From Chitinophagaceae bacterium (lineage in GTDB: Bacteria > Bacteroidota > Bacteroidia > Chitinophagales > UBA10324): DNA of 64,000 nucleotides. Positions within the stretch are counted from its first letter, which is position 1, and each line of letters begins with the position of its first letter. The notes beneath the pieces were generated by a model that saw nothing but the letters and a program-made list of their open reading frames with translations, made no database searches and was not told the DNA's origin. The stretch covers positions 232,001-296,000 of the forward strand of contig CANIPU010000001.1 of assembly GCA_947469485.1 (NCBI GenBank). Direction: 5' to 3'. Below are positions 26,626-35,170 of this stretch, one piece after another. The position numbers and the translations under genes were made by a program.

Positions 26626-27945
26626 TCATTCGAGAGAATAATTTTTTTCAGTTTTATTCTCTCGGTAATAATAAAAATAGATAAGTGAAACAATTACGGT
26701 TGTTACTCCTGCTCCCGGATAAAAATAACTACCACCAGTTGGGATGCTTCTTATATAGAAAAACAGGAGATAATATTTTAATGCAACAAAAAAAGCATCA
26801 TTTGCTTTTTCTTTCACTTTTCTCATCCACCACATTGCTTGTAAATATTCGAATTGAACTACCAGAATACCGAATATCCCATAAATAAAATACGCGCCAA
26901 TAATCCCAAGATCTGAAGGATAAAATCTTCCATATAATCTTAAAGGTGAGCCCTCCCAGTTGTCATTCCATTTGCCATTCCCAAAAAAAATGGAACTGGG
27001 ATGCTTTGCATAATAAAGACCTATATAAATCACTTGTGTTATTCTGCTGTTGGCTGATTGATCAGTACTTTCTTCTCCCTGAAATACTTCAAGAATACTA
27101 CTATACATATCTGCAAAACGAGTAAAAATCTCTGGTTTAATTATAAAAATTATTCCTCCTAAAAAAATAAGGATGATTGTAAATAAAGATATGTAATACA
27201 ACTTTTTCTTAAATGAAACCTGAAAATAAAAATATACCATTGTCGTTCCGACTAATGAAGCAGTTAAAGCTCTTTTTTGATATTCAAAAACTATATAAGC
27301 TAGAAAAACCAGAACCGGAATTAAATATTTCCATTTATTAGTTTTAATAAAAACTATTAAGTAATAAAAATATGAGAAACTCATAAACATAATATCAAAC
27401 ATCCAACCGCACCCTTTTACAGAAGAACAATAAGCAAAACTTGTATCTAAAAATTTATGCGGGTCTAAAACAAAACCTAATAAAATATAAACTGGTAATT
27501 GAATCCATGATATACTAAGTATTATATCCCGAAGTTGATATAATGTAATTTTCTCCGTTTTTAACAGATAAAATATGAGAAAGGCAATAGTGGAATAAAA
27601 CCATAATTGTTGAGTAATTATTCCATAAAACAAAGGTTGTTTCCAATAAATATTTGCTACAATGGCAGAATAAAGTGGCATTGCTATCAATATGAAAATG
27701 TAAAGTCTTTCAAATCCATTCCAATTCTTTCTTTTAATAGTTTTATCTAAAAAATAAAAGCCCATAAAAGAAAAAGTAATCAGATATATAGTTGGGTCTG
27801 TAAATTTGATTAGAAAAAAAAGAGGGCTACGGGCAAGTGTACCAAAGGCTCCAATGAATAAAAGTCCAATCAATATCTTTTTTAAAGACTCGTTTTTCTT
27901 TGATTTTAATTCAGGAGTTATGTTTTCCAAATTTTCAATATTCAA
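26626..27945 (-). CDS. Polytopic membrane protein, probable Wzy-like polymerase or ligase
   Basis: This is a 439-residue protein with roughly ten to twelve membrane helices. A polar loop at about 275-345 contains SANSRITQVIYIGLYYAKHP, SIFFGNGKWND and LYGRFYPSDLGIIGAYFIYG. The GNGK...SDLGIIG arrangement recalls the periplasmic loop of O-antigen polymerases. It starts at TTG (27945), because no ATG occurs until well inside the first helices. It lies between a GT2 gene and a sulfotransferase gene. It is the third polymerase- or ligase-like protein in the locus. Family identity is weak by nature, so the exact role is open. Confidence 0.7.
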   Translation of the reverse strand: MNIENLENITPELKSKKNESLKKILIGLLFIGAFGTLARSPLFFLIKFTDPTIYLITFSFMGFYFLDKTIKRKNWNGFERLYIFILIAMPLYSAIVANIYWKQPLFYGIITQQLWFYSTIAFLIFYLLKTEKITLYQLRDIILSISWIQLPVYILLGFVLDPHKFLDTSFAYCSSVKGCGWMFDIMFMSFSYFYYLIVFIKTNKWKYLIPVLVFLAYIVFEYQKRALTASLVGTTMVYFYFQVSFKKKLYYISLFTIILIFLGGIIFIIKPEIFTRFADMYSSILEVFQGEESTDQSANSRITQVIYIGLYYAKHPSSIFFGNGKWNDNWEGSPLRLYGRFYPSDLGIIGAYFIYGIFGILVVQFEYLQAMWWMRKVKEKANDAFFVALKYYLLFFYIRSIPTGGSYFYPGAGVTTVIVSLIYFYYYRENKTEKNYSLE

Positions 27946-28019
27946 TTGACTTAAACCTTTTTCTTCTTTGACTAATGGTGTAAATGTAAATATTGAAGTA
28001 TTATAGTTAAGGTAACCTC

Positions 28020-29072
28020 TTAAACCTTTTCATTTATAACTGAGCAGTTTCTAAACCCAAACAATATCTTAAGAATTAACTTTGATTCATTAAAGTTTCC
28101 ATTGGCAAAACTTAAATTCATTTTTAAAAATAATCTTAACCATGCAATTGGATACAGAAACGGATAAAATTTCCAGTAAAATTTTAAAAGATTTGAATAC
28201 ATCAAACATGCTATAAATAACGGCTTTCTCTTTTTAATTTTTTTTCCTGTTGATACTCCTTGTTTATGGTAAACAATTGAATTCATACAAATGGCTGATT
28301 TATATCCATTTTTTTTTCCTCTAATTACCCAATCTAATTCCTCAAAATATAAAAAATAGTCCTCACTCATTAAGCCAACAGATTTTATATACTCTGAACT
28401 AAAAAATAATGATGCCCCATATGGATAATCAAAACGGAACTTTTCATTATCAAATTGTCCATGATCTTTCTGGTTCAATCCAATATGAAATGCATTAGTT
28501 GTGAAAAAATTAAACCTGTCGCCAACTGCTTGTATAATTTCAGGATTAGAATAAAATAAAATTTTACTCCCTATCAACCCAACCTCACTGCCATTTGATT
28601 TTGTATAAATAAAGTAATTTATGAGGTTACTTAAAGTGTCGTTTTTAATTACAGTGTCATTGTTAAGCAGCCATATATAATCCGCTGAAAATTGCATTAA
28701 ATATTTTATTCCAATATTATTTGCTGCAGCAAAACCAACATTATTTGAATTCTTAATTATCGTCAACTCATTTGCTTTAAAATGGTGTGAACTTTCAGAT
28801 AAATATGATTCGTTATTTCGGGCATAAATCAACTTAACTGATTCGGGTCTTCTATTGGACAAACAAGTCTGAAGCAGACCAGGGACTTGATATTTTGGAG
28901 TATATCCTCCTTTTACCCAGTTGCAAATTTTATCTATTGAATTATCATCTGCACTATTGTCTACCATTACTATTGATATATCTGAAATACTACTTGCCAA
29001 GATTGAGTCAATACATTCAATTGTATCATCTGGAGAATTATAATTAACTAATACAATACCTGTTAAAGGCAT
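28020..29072 (-). CDS. Glycosyltransferase family 2 (rhamnosyltransferase-like)
   Basis: This is a 350-residue GT-A enzyme of the WbbL/rhamnosyltransferase type. GIVLVNYNSPDDTIECIDS opens the protein. NNVGFAAANNIGIKY and YIWLLNNDTVI carry the nucleotide and metal site (the NND variant is normal in this group). FLYFEELDWVIRGKKNGYK holds the catalytic acid region. A roughly 40-residue stretch after residue 45 is longer than usual. The locus makes dTDP-rhamnose precursors, so rhamnose is a fair guess for the donor. A nine-A run in frame (RGKKNGYK) is harmless in this assembly. Confidence 0.88.
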   Translation of the reverse strand: MPLTGIVLVNYNSPDDTIECIDSILASSISDISIVMVDNSADDNSIDKICNWVKGGYTPKYQVPGLLQTCLSNRRPESVKLIYARNNESYLSESSHHFKANELTIIKNSNNVGFAAANNIGIKYLMQFSADYIWLLNNDTVIKNDTLSNLINYFIYTKSNGSEVGLIGSKILFYSNPEIIQAVGDRFNFFTTNAFHIGLNQKDHGQFDNEKFRFDYPYGASLFFSSEYIKSVGLMSEDYFLYFEELDWVIRGKKNGYKSAICMNSIVYHKQGVSTGKKIKKRKPLFIACLMYSNLLKFYWKFYPFLYPIAWLRLFLKMNLSFANGNFNESKLILKILFGFRNCSVINEKV

Positions 29073-29129
29073 ATTTGTTTTTTTTCCTTTTTCAATTGTG
29101 GTTAAGACTTTTATTAATTTTTATTGTTG

Positions 29130-30035
29130 CTAATAATTATTCCAACCCGAAAAATCTTTTTTAATAAGTGTACCTAAAGCATCATTACTTTTTGCAAAAT
29201 ATTTTTCATTCAATACTTTTTTCAATTTAATATCAAGAGGACTTAAGGGAGATTTTGTAGAATTCCAACTGAGTATTTTCTTTTTAATCGATTTTCTTAT
29301 TTCCTTATTTGAAATAACATTAGAAGCTAATTGTTTGAAAATATTTTTTCTGCTTACTAAATCCCTGATTCTTTCCGACTTAACTTCTGAAGCAATATTT
29401 TCTTTGATGTTAGTATTAAGTTTTACTTCAGATATATTTAAAAACAAAAATATTTTTTTCAAAGCACCTTCCAAATCTTTATTAAACTCTTCTTCATAAT
29501 TAAAAAAAAGAAAATTTTCTATTGGAAAAAATTTAAAATATCTTTTTAATTGTTCATCGTACATCCCCCTGCTTATATAACTAAAGTTGTTTTTTTCTTC
29601 GCGGCTATTTGATTTCAGTCTAGTCTGTTCTTGTTTAATTGCTTCATTGAAATTAAGAGTTTCAAAACCTTTTCTTACACTCATTAAGTAATGGGAATAG
29701 GCTCGATCCACAGGATTCCGGAGAATTACAATAAATTTTATACTTGCTCCTAAGTCCTTGAAAATTCTTTCAGGAACATATGGAAAATACAAATAGTCAG
29801 GATCGAATTCCCCTATTGCTTTTTTGGGGGTGTCGTAAGAAAAAAATTTAGAATAATATTCCAATCCTAAAGCATATTCCTCATCACGGTAAAAAAACTT
29901 TGTTTCCTTTCGAGGTTTACTAACTGTTATCTCAGGATGGTTTTTTAATATATGATATAAAGCAGTTGTGCCGGTCTTTTGTGCACCAATACACATGAAA
30001 TCAGGAAGGACTAACGGTACATTTTTCTTCATCAA
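29130..30035 (-). CDS. Sulfotransferase family protein (3 of 3), NDST-like
   Basis: This is a 301-residue sulfotransferase. The PAPS loop is IGAQKTGTTALYHIL at residues 16-30. The glycan-type SKPRKETKFFY has the conserved Lys-Glu pair, and FIVILRNPVDRAYSHYLMS forms the 3'-phosphate site. FNYEEEFNKD matches the later acidic stretch of the family. It ends with LIKKDFSGW, as in the paralogue at 25717. Its start overlaps the stop of the upstream flippase gene by four bases (ATGA-type), so sulfation and export genes are translationally coupled. The three sulfotransferases differ clearly, which suggests different acceptor positions. Confidence 0.92.
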   Translation of the reverse strand: MMKKNVPLVLPDFMCIGAQKTGTTALYHILKNHPEITVSKPRKETKFFYRDEEYALGLEYYSKFFSYDTPKKAIGEFDPDYLYFPYVPERIFKDLGASIKFIVILRNPVDRAYSHYLMSVRKGFETLNFNEAIKQEQTRLKSNSREEKNNFSYISRGMYDEQLKRYFKFFPIENFLFFNYEEEFNKDLEGALKKIFLFLNISEVKLNTNIKENIASEVKSERIRDLVSRKNIFKQLASNVISNKEIRKSIKKKILSWNSTKSPLSPLDIKLKKVLNEKYFAKSNDALGTLIKKDFSGWNNY

Positions 30036-31399
30036 ATCTGTTTAAGAAATCCTTTTTTACTAAATGAAAATATGTGTTTTACATCAAAAGTATAAAAACC
30101 AAAATACCGTTTAACAAGGAAATAAGGAATGACATTGTATAAAAAAACTCCAATGACATTTACAACTGAAGCACCAATAATACCATATTGCGGTATAACA
30201 AAGGCATTCAATGCAACAGTAAAAATCGTTGTGCCAATAACAATGTTCCTATTAACATCCTGTTTTCCAGTCATCATTAATAAATTTCCAACCGGACCAG
30301 TTGAAGCATTAATGAATTGCCCAAATGATAAAATCATCAATGCTAATTCACCAATTAGAAATTCTTTTCCAAAAATGCCCATGAAAAAATATGGGAAAAC
30401 AATAAAAAGTATAAGAATTGGAGCCGAAGTCCAAAAAATCAATTTAGTTGTATTCTGCACAACAATTGCAAGTCTTTTCATTTCACCTTTTGCATGTAAC
30501 TCTGCAATTTTTGGTGCAACTGTTAAGAGAAATGCAGTTAAGGTTAATGAAGTAATAGTTGCAATGCGAAATGCAACTTTGTAAACTCCAACATCGGCTT
30601 CAGTATAATACCTTCCTAAAAAAACAGTATCTGTCCACCCACGAACTACTTGTAATATTGCAGTTAAAAATAAGCTGAAAGCAATTTTGGTCTTTTCACC
30701 TAATACAATTTTTTCACCATCGCCTCCTTCCATAAACGGAGATTTATTCCACCAAAACCAAGCAGAAATTATAGAGGATATAAACACAGCGGTTACGAAT
30801 ATTATTACCGGAACATTCCGATCATGAATAATAAAATACGAAGCACATAATAGTAATCCAGTTATAGCTATTGTAAGAACATTCTGAAAAAATGAATAGA
30901 ACAATATTTTTTTCATGCCCCTGAAACAATCAGCATGAACTGAATGAAGAACAAAAGGCAAAATGGCGATTGAACTAATCTGAAAATACTTACCAAGTGT
31001 TGGTTTAAGAAATATATAAGTGGATATCCAATCGGAACTAAAATACAACACAAACGAACAAATTACGGATGCTGTGACATTTACCTTAATTACTTTAAAA
31101 TACAAATCTTTAATTGAGCCCCATTGATTTTTCGCATTGTATTGAGCAACTTCACGAACCATTAATATATCATATCCTAATTTTCCGAAATTGGCAAAAA
31201 ACTGAAACACAGTCTGGAAGATGGAATATATTCCACTGCCGGTTGCTCCATATAATCTTGCCAAAACAAAAACAAAAAGATAGTTGAACCCCATACCGGT
31301 TATCTTCATAACAAATGCAAATGCTCCGCCCTTAACAAGTTCTTTGTTATCCTGGTCCTTTACCTTTCCGAAAAATAGTCTGCGAATTTTTTTTATCAA
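30032..31399 (-). CDS. Wzx-type oligosaccharide flippase (second)
   Basis: This is a 455-residue polysaccharide-export/MATE-fold protein with about 14 hydrophobic helices. KGGAFAFVMKITGMGFNYLF, RLYGATGSGIYSIF and YDILMVREVAQY near the N-terminus are characteristic of flippases. It should translocate lipid-linked repeat units to the periplasm. It overlaps the downstream sulfotransferase gene by four bases and lies 22 bases from the upstream SGNH-type gene, so export, sulfation and acylation genes form one transcription unit. It is distinct from the flippase at 12076. Confidence 0.91.
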   Translation of the reverse strand: MIKKIRRLFFGKVKDQDNKELVKGGAFAFVMKITGMGFNYLFVFVLARLYGATGSGIYSIFQTVFQFFANFGKLGYDILMVREVAQYNAKNQWGSIKDLYFKVIKVNVTASVICSFVLYFSSDWISTYIFLKPTLGKYFQISSIAILPFVLHSVHADCFRGMKKILFYSFFQNVLTIAITGLLLCASYFIIHDRNVPVIIFVTAVFISSIISAWFWWNKSPFMEGGDGEKIVLGEKTKIAFSLFLTAILQVVRGWTDTVFLGRYYTEADVGVYKVAFRIATITSLTLTAFLLTVAPKIAELHAKGEMKRLAIVVQNTTKLIFWTSAPILILFIVFPYFFMGIFGKEFLIGELALMILSFGQFINASTGPVGNLLMMTGKQDVNRNIVIGTTIFTVALNAFVIPQYGIIGASVVNVIGVFLYNVIPYFLVKRYFGFYTFDVKHIFSFSKKGFLKQI

Positions 31400-31421
31400 T
31401 TCTTGAATATCATTTTAGGCA

Positions 31422-32420
31422 TTAATGCAAAACACTTTTTAGTTTTTCAGAAAGTATTGATGAAAAAAAAGTTGAACCCACTTTATTCATATGATTATCT
31501 GCAAAATATTCAATGTTATTGAAACGGCTATCATCAGTAAAGTCGAAGAAGGAAATATTGTGGCTGAGTGAGATCGACTCAATTAATTTATATACCGGAT
31601 CATCAGCATATTTTTTTAATACCGGTGACATAACCAGCACAACTTCTACCCGTTTTTGTTTACATAGGTTTATTATTCCTTTAAGAGATTTAACCTTATT
31701 CGGATCTATGTGTCTATTGCGCTCTCGTTTTATTGTCAATTCGAACTCCTCTATATATTTCTGCTTTTCACTTTCAGTAATTGTTTTATTCAAAGGAAGA
31801 TAACCGCTATCTGTTTTTTGCTTTTTAAATATTCCTTTTATTAAATCAAGCCACATCGAATTGTATCTATAAGATTGTGATAACAATTTAATTTTTTCAG
31901 TATTAAACGGAAACAATTTATAAGAAAATGATAAAGTATCTTCATTTCGAGTTCCTCTCCAATTAGCTATTTCTCTTATTTCCGGATAGTCGGAATAATA
32001 TGGAAGTAAAATATTTAACCGATCATAATGCACTTCTTTATAATACAGTTCTTCAGGAAACATTTCGACCACAATCATTTTAGGTAAGTGATGAGATAAA
32101 ATCATTTTAGTCATTGCATAACTGAATAGCAACGATTGCCCATCGTGTCCCGCGTTATAACAAGAGAGTTTTAATATATCGGATATCAGAGGAGTATTAT
32201 AATTCCGTCTGGCTTTTGATGATCCTGTAATTATCACATCTGCATTGACTTTTGTAAAACCAAAAGTGGTTTCATATTCAGGACCTGAGGCAGAACTGAA
32301 ATATAATTTATGCATAACTATTCCAACCAGCTGATCTAAAAGTATCAGTACTGCTAATAGCAGTAAAATTCGTTTTAGGAATTTAGTTTTAGAATTGGAA
32401 ATAGATGAATTGGCTTGCAT
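31422..32420 (-). CDS. Membrane-anchored SGNH-hydrolase-like protein, partner of MBOAT acyltransferase
   Basis: This is a 332-residue protein with one N-terminal transmembrane helix (about 16-36) and an extracytoplasmic domain. VIITGSSKARRNYNTP carries a GSS nucleophile candidate at 67-68 as in DltD/AlgJ/AlgX-type proteins. FADNHMNKVG near the C-terminus supplies the Asp308-x-His310 pair of the SGNH triad. Such proteins move acyl groups onto polymers outside the membrane together with an MBOAT. The start overlaps the MBOAT gene by 32 bases. If translation starts there the overlap is long, but no later ATG precedes the helix. The acyl group, probably acetyl, is inferred. Confidence 0.75.
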   Translation of the reverse strand: MQANSSISNSKTKFLKRILLLLAVLILLDQLVGIVMHKLYFSSASGPEYETTFGFTKVNADVIITGSSKARRNYNTPLISDILKLSCYNAGHDGQSLLFSYAMTKMILSHHLPKMIVVEMFPEELYYKEVHYDRLNILLPYYSDYPEIREIANWRGTRNEDTLSFSYKLFPFNTEKIKLLSQSYRYNSMWLDLIKGIFKKQKTDSGYLPLNKTITESEKQKYIEEFELTIKRERNRHIDPNKVKSLKGIINLCKQKRVEVVLVMSPVLKKYADDPVYKLIESISLSHNISFFDFTDDSRFNNIEYFADNHMNKVGSTFFSSILSEKLKSVLH

Positions 32421-33828
32421 CGAAAACTCCTGTTAGTAAAATGTAAATTATTATCGAACTATAAAAAGCAATTTTTAAACCACCTGATTTTGGTTCCGGA
32501 AGCGCATCACTTTTACTATAATATTCCTGGTAAATTTCAACAGCATAAAGTATTAACACCCCAATAACAGCATAAATAAATGTGCTTGTGTTGCCTAAAG
32601 ATAATGGTTCAGTACCAAAATTGAATAGTGATTTTAAAATAAACAATGCATCAGATAAATTATGTGCTCTGAAAAATGAAAATGGTATACAAATCATTAT
32701 AAAGGCTACTGCTGTATGCAATATATTATTCCATCGTTTGTTATGCTTTGACTCTAAGTTGCCGAAAACCCAATTTATTTGTTTTTTAAAATACAATCTG
32801 AAAACAAGCTGAGCACCGAATATGAAAAAACAAATTACAAAAGTCCAAGCCGCCCCATGCCACAATCCTGATAGAAAATAAACGATTAATAAATTAATTG
32901 CTCCACGATCTCTTCCTTTCCTATATCCTCCAAGTGGCCGAAATACATAATCCATAAACCAAGAGGTAAGTGAAATGTGCCATCGTTGCCATATTTCTCC
33001 AATAGATTTTGATAAATACGGCCGCTTAAAATTGGTCATTAATTTTATTCCCATTACCTGTGCAGCTCCAATTGCCATATCGCTATATCCTGAAAAATCA
33101 CAGTACAATTGCCAGGCAAAAAAGAAAAGACCAAACCAAAAAGTCAGGGTCTCTCCTTCATGCTGGTAAGGATAATCAAAAACATTTCCAACATAAGCAC
33201 CACATCTATCAGCAATAACCACTTTTTTAAATAACCCCCAAAGCATCAGTTTTAAACCGCTAACTATTCTGTCATAATCAAATAAATGTTCTTCTTTAAA
33301 TTGATGTAGTAAATTCTGCGGTCGTTCAATTGGTCCGGCAACCAATTGCGGATAAAACATTACATATAATGCGTATAACAATATATTTTTTTCTGGCTTT
33401 TGATTTCCTCTATATACTTCAATTGTATAACTCATTGCCTGAAAAGTGTGAAAGCTAAGCCCAATTGGCAATACCATGTTTAATAATGGTATATCAGGAT
33501 GCCATCCCATCATTCCAGCTAATCCTTCAATGTTCCCAACAAAAAAATTATAGTATTTAAAAATTGAAAGAACCCCAATATTGGCTATGATGCTAATGAT
33601 TAAAAAAAGTTTTCGCCTCTTTCCGTTAGCATTTTCAATTAATATTCCGGCGAAATAATCAATGAGTATTGTAAATAATAAAATAAGAATATACGATGGA
33701 ATGAAAAACATATAAAAAATGCAACTCGCAACAAGAAGCATTGTCCATCGTAAATTTTTAGGTAGAAGGAAGTATAATAATGTTACAACCGGAAAAAAGA
33801 TAATAAAGGCGAATGAGTTAAACAGCAT
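32389..33828 (-). CDS. MBOAT family O-acyltransferase (AlgI/DltB-like)
   Basis: This is a 479-residue polytopic membrane acyltransferase. The family-defining blocks are present: FYPQLVAGPIERP, FSGYSDMAIGAA, FKRPYLSKSIGEIWQRWHISLTSW with His284, and SGLWHGAAWTFV with the presumed catalytic His324. AlgI and PatA homologues pass acetyl groups from a cytoplasmic donor to an extracytoplasmic partner that acylates polysaccharide. The gene overlaps the SGNH-like gene by 32 bases, which strongly links them. It is the first gene of the minus-strand unit that begins after the 211-base divergent spacer to the ArsR-type gene. Confidence 0.94.
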   Translation of the reverse strand: MLFNSFAFIIFFPVVTLLYFLLPKNLRWTMLLVASCIFYMFFIPSYILILLFTILIDYFAGILIENANGKRRKLFLIISIIANIGVLSIFKYYNFFVGNIEGLAGMMGWHPDIPLLNMVLPIGLSFHTFQAMSYTIEVYRGNQKPEKNILLYALYVMFYPQLVAGPIERPQNLLHQFKEEHLFDYDRIVSGLKLMLWGLFKKVVIADRCGAYVGNVFDYPYQHEGETLTFWFGLFFFAWQLYCDFSGYSDMAIGAAQVMGIKLMTNFKRPYLSKSIGEIWQRWHISLTSWFMDYVFRPLGGYRKGRDRGAINLLIVYFLSGLWHGAAWTFVICFFIFGAQLVFRLYFKKQINWVFGNLESKHNKRWNNILHTAVAFIMICIPFSFFRAHNLSDALFILKSLFNFGTEPLSLGNTSTFIYAVIGVLILYAVEIYQEYYSKSDALPEPKSGGLKIAFYSSIIIYILLTGVFDASQFIYFQF

Positions 33829-34039
33829 ACCGGATTAAATACTGGCTTTTTGCGGAGGCGAAAATAGTCGGATGAAAGGAAATAAGATATTTAAGAATTA
33901 CAACAAATGACCGTTCGTTAGAAACAATCTCTAAAAAAAACTACATATTCTGAACAACCGTATATTTAAAATTTACTGTAATACAAAATATAAAACCTTT
34001 AGAAATAATTTTAAAGACCAAACGCTAAAAGCTTATATC

Positions 34040-34384
34040 ATGCAGGAAACTAATAAAGCGGATCTTTCAGGTTCAGCTGATTTTTCAAATGAATTTAATC
34101 TCTATAACCCCGATGAAACTCGGAAAGCTGCAAACATTCTTCGTGCAATGAATCATAAGTTACGCAGAAATATTTTATCCTTTATTGATAAAAAACAAAA
34201 AACAAATGTTACTGAAATTTACAATGCAATGGAAATTGAACAATCGGTAGCTTCACAGCATTTAGCAATTTTAAGAAGAGCAAAAATTGTTTCAACAAGC
34301 AGAATAGGCAAACAAATTATATACAGCGTCAACTATGACAGAATTGCCCAGTATTCTAAAAATGTAAAAGAACTACTTGCGTAG
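34040..34384 (+). CDS. ArsR/SmtB-type winged-helix transcriptional regulator
   Basis: This is a 114-residue DNA-binding protein. ILRAMNHKLRRNILSFI starts the winged helix. TEIYNAMEIEQSVASQHLAILRRA is the helix-turn-helix with recognition helix, and IVSTSRIGKQIIYSVN is the wing. It contains no cysteine, so it lacks the usual metal-sensing ELCVCDL box. It is divergent from the MBOAT gene across 211 bases and is the only obvious regulator inside the polysaccharide locus. It may control that operon, though I found no clear operator palindrome. Its TAG stop abuts the stop of the convergent cysQ. Confidence 0.9.
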   Translation: MQETNKADLSGSADFSNEFNLYNPDETRKAANILRAMNHKLRRNILSFIDKKQKTNVTEIYNAMEIEQSVASQHLAILRRAKIVSTSRIGKQIIYSVNYDRIAQYSKNVKELLA

Positions 34385-35167
34385 TTACCAGTTGCAGAGG
34401 AAATATGGATTCAATAAATTTTCCTTATTGTAAATAAGAGGCTTCATTGTTGTTACATCAATTACATGTCCTCCTGCTATTTCAATCACAGCCTGGCCAG
34501 CTGCCGTATCCCACTCCATTGTTGGTGCATACCGGGGATATACATCTGCAAGACCTTCCGCAAGCAAGCAAAATTTTAAAGAGCTACCAGCTGACACAAA
34601 ATCAATTTCCTTTCCGTCGGTCTTTAATTGTTGAATAAAAGACTCAGTTTCAGGATTCATATGACTACGACTTCCTATTACTCTGACTTTAGATATTGAA
34701 TTGAAATTAACACCATTTGTCAATTCACTTCTTTCATTTAATTTATTTATGCAAAAACAACCTTCTCCCTTTTTAGCACTCCACATTTTATTTAATGCCG
34801 GGGCATACACCACTCCTAATACTGGCTTTCCATTTTCAACTAAAGCTATATTAACAGTGAACTCCCCATTTTTCTTTATAAACTCTTTTGTTCCATCAAT
34901 TGGATCAATCAGCCAACAATGCGTCCATTTTTTTCTATCGTTATAATCAATGGTTTTAGTTTCTTCAGAAATAAAAGGTATCTCAGGGTAATAAAAATTT
35001 AATTCTTTAATAATTATTTCATTTGAAACTTTGTCAGCTTCTGTCAACGGAGATTTATTCTCTTTCATTTCAACAGTAAATTCTCCTTTATAAATTTCCA
35101 TTATTGATTCCCCTGCTTTTCGGGCAATATTTTCAATTAATTTCAATTCAATTTTTTCAACTATCAT
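34385..35167 (-). CDS. cysQ: 3'(2'),5'-bisphosphate nucleotidase
   Basis: This 260-residue inositol-monophosphatase-fold enzyme hydrolyses PAP (3'-phosphoadenosine 5'-phosphate) to AMP. The metal-binding triad is visible: ISEETK supplies the Glu, LIDPIDGTKEF the DPIDGT motif, and MEWDTAAGQAVIE the C-terminal WD. PAP is the product of every sulfotransferase reaction and inhibits those enzymes. A cysQ gene beside a locus with three sulfotransferases therefore fits a supporting role. It is three bases after rfbD and probably co-transcribed with it. No PAPS-making genes (cysD, cysN, cysC) are present in the window. Confidence 0.94.
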   Translation of the reverse strand: MIVEKIELKLIENIARKAGESIMEIYKGEFTVEMKENKSPLTEADKVSNEIIIKELNFYYPEIPFISEETKTIDYNDRKKWTHCWLIDPIDGTKEFIKKNGEFTVNIALVENGKPVLGVVYAPALNKMWSAKKGEGCFCINKLNERSELTNGVNFNSISKVRVIGSRSHMNPETESFIQQLKTDGKEIDFVSAGSSLKFCLLAEGLADVYPRYAPTMEWDTAAGQAVIEIAGGHVIDVTTMKPLIYNKENLLNPYFLCNW

Positions 35168-35170
35168 TTT

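Noticed and set aside
30129-30584. A 151-codon open frame antisense to the second flippase
   Set aside because: It is the reverse reading of membrane-helix codons in a clear Wzx gene and has no own promoter or conserved motif.
33829-34039. An operator or promoter in the 211-base divergent spacer
   Set aside because: I looked for TAnnTTTG boxes on both strands and for palindromes and found no convincing match, so none is reported.
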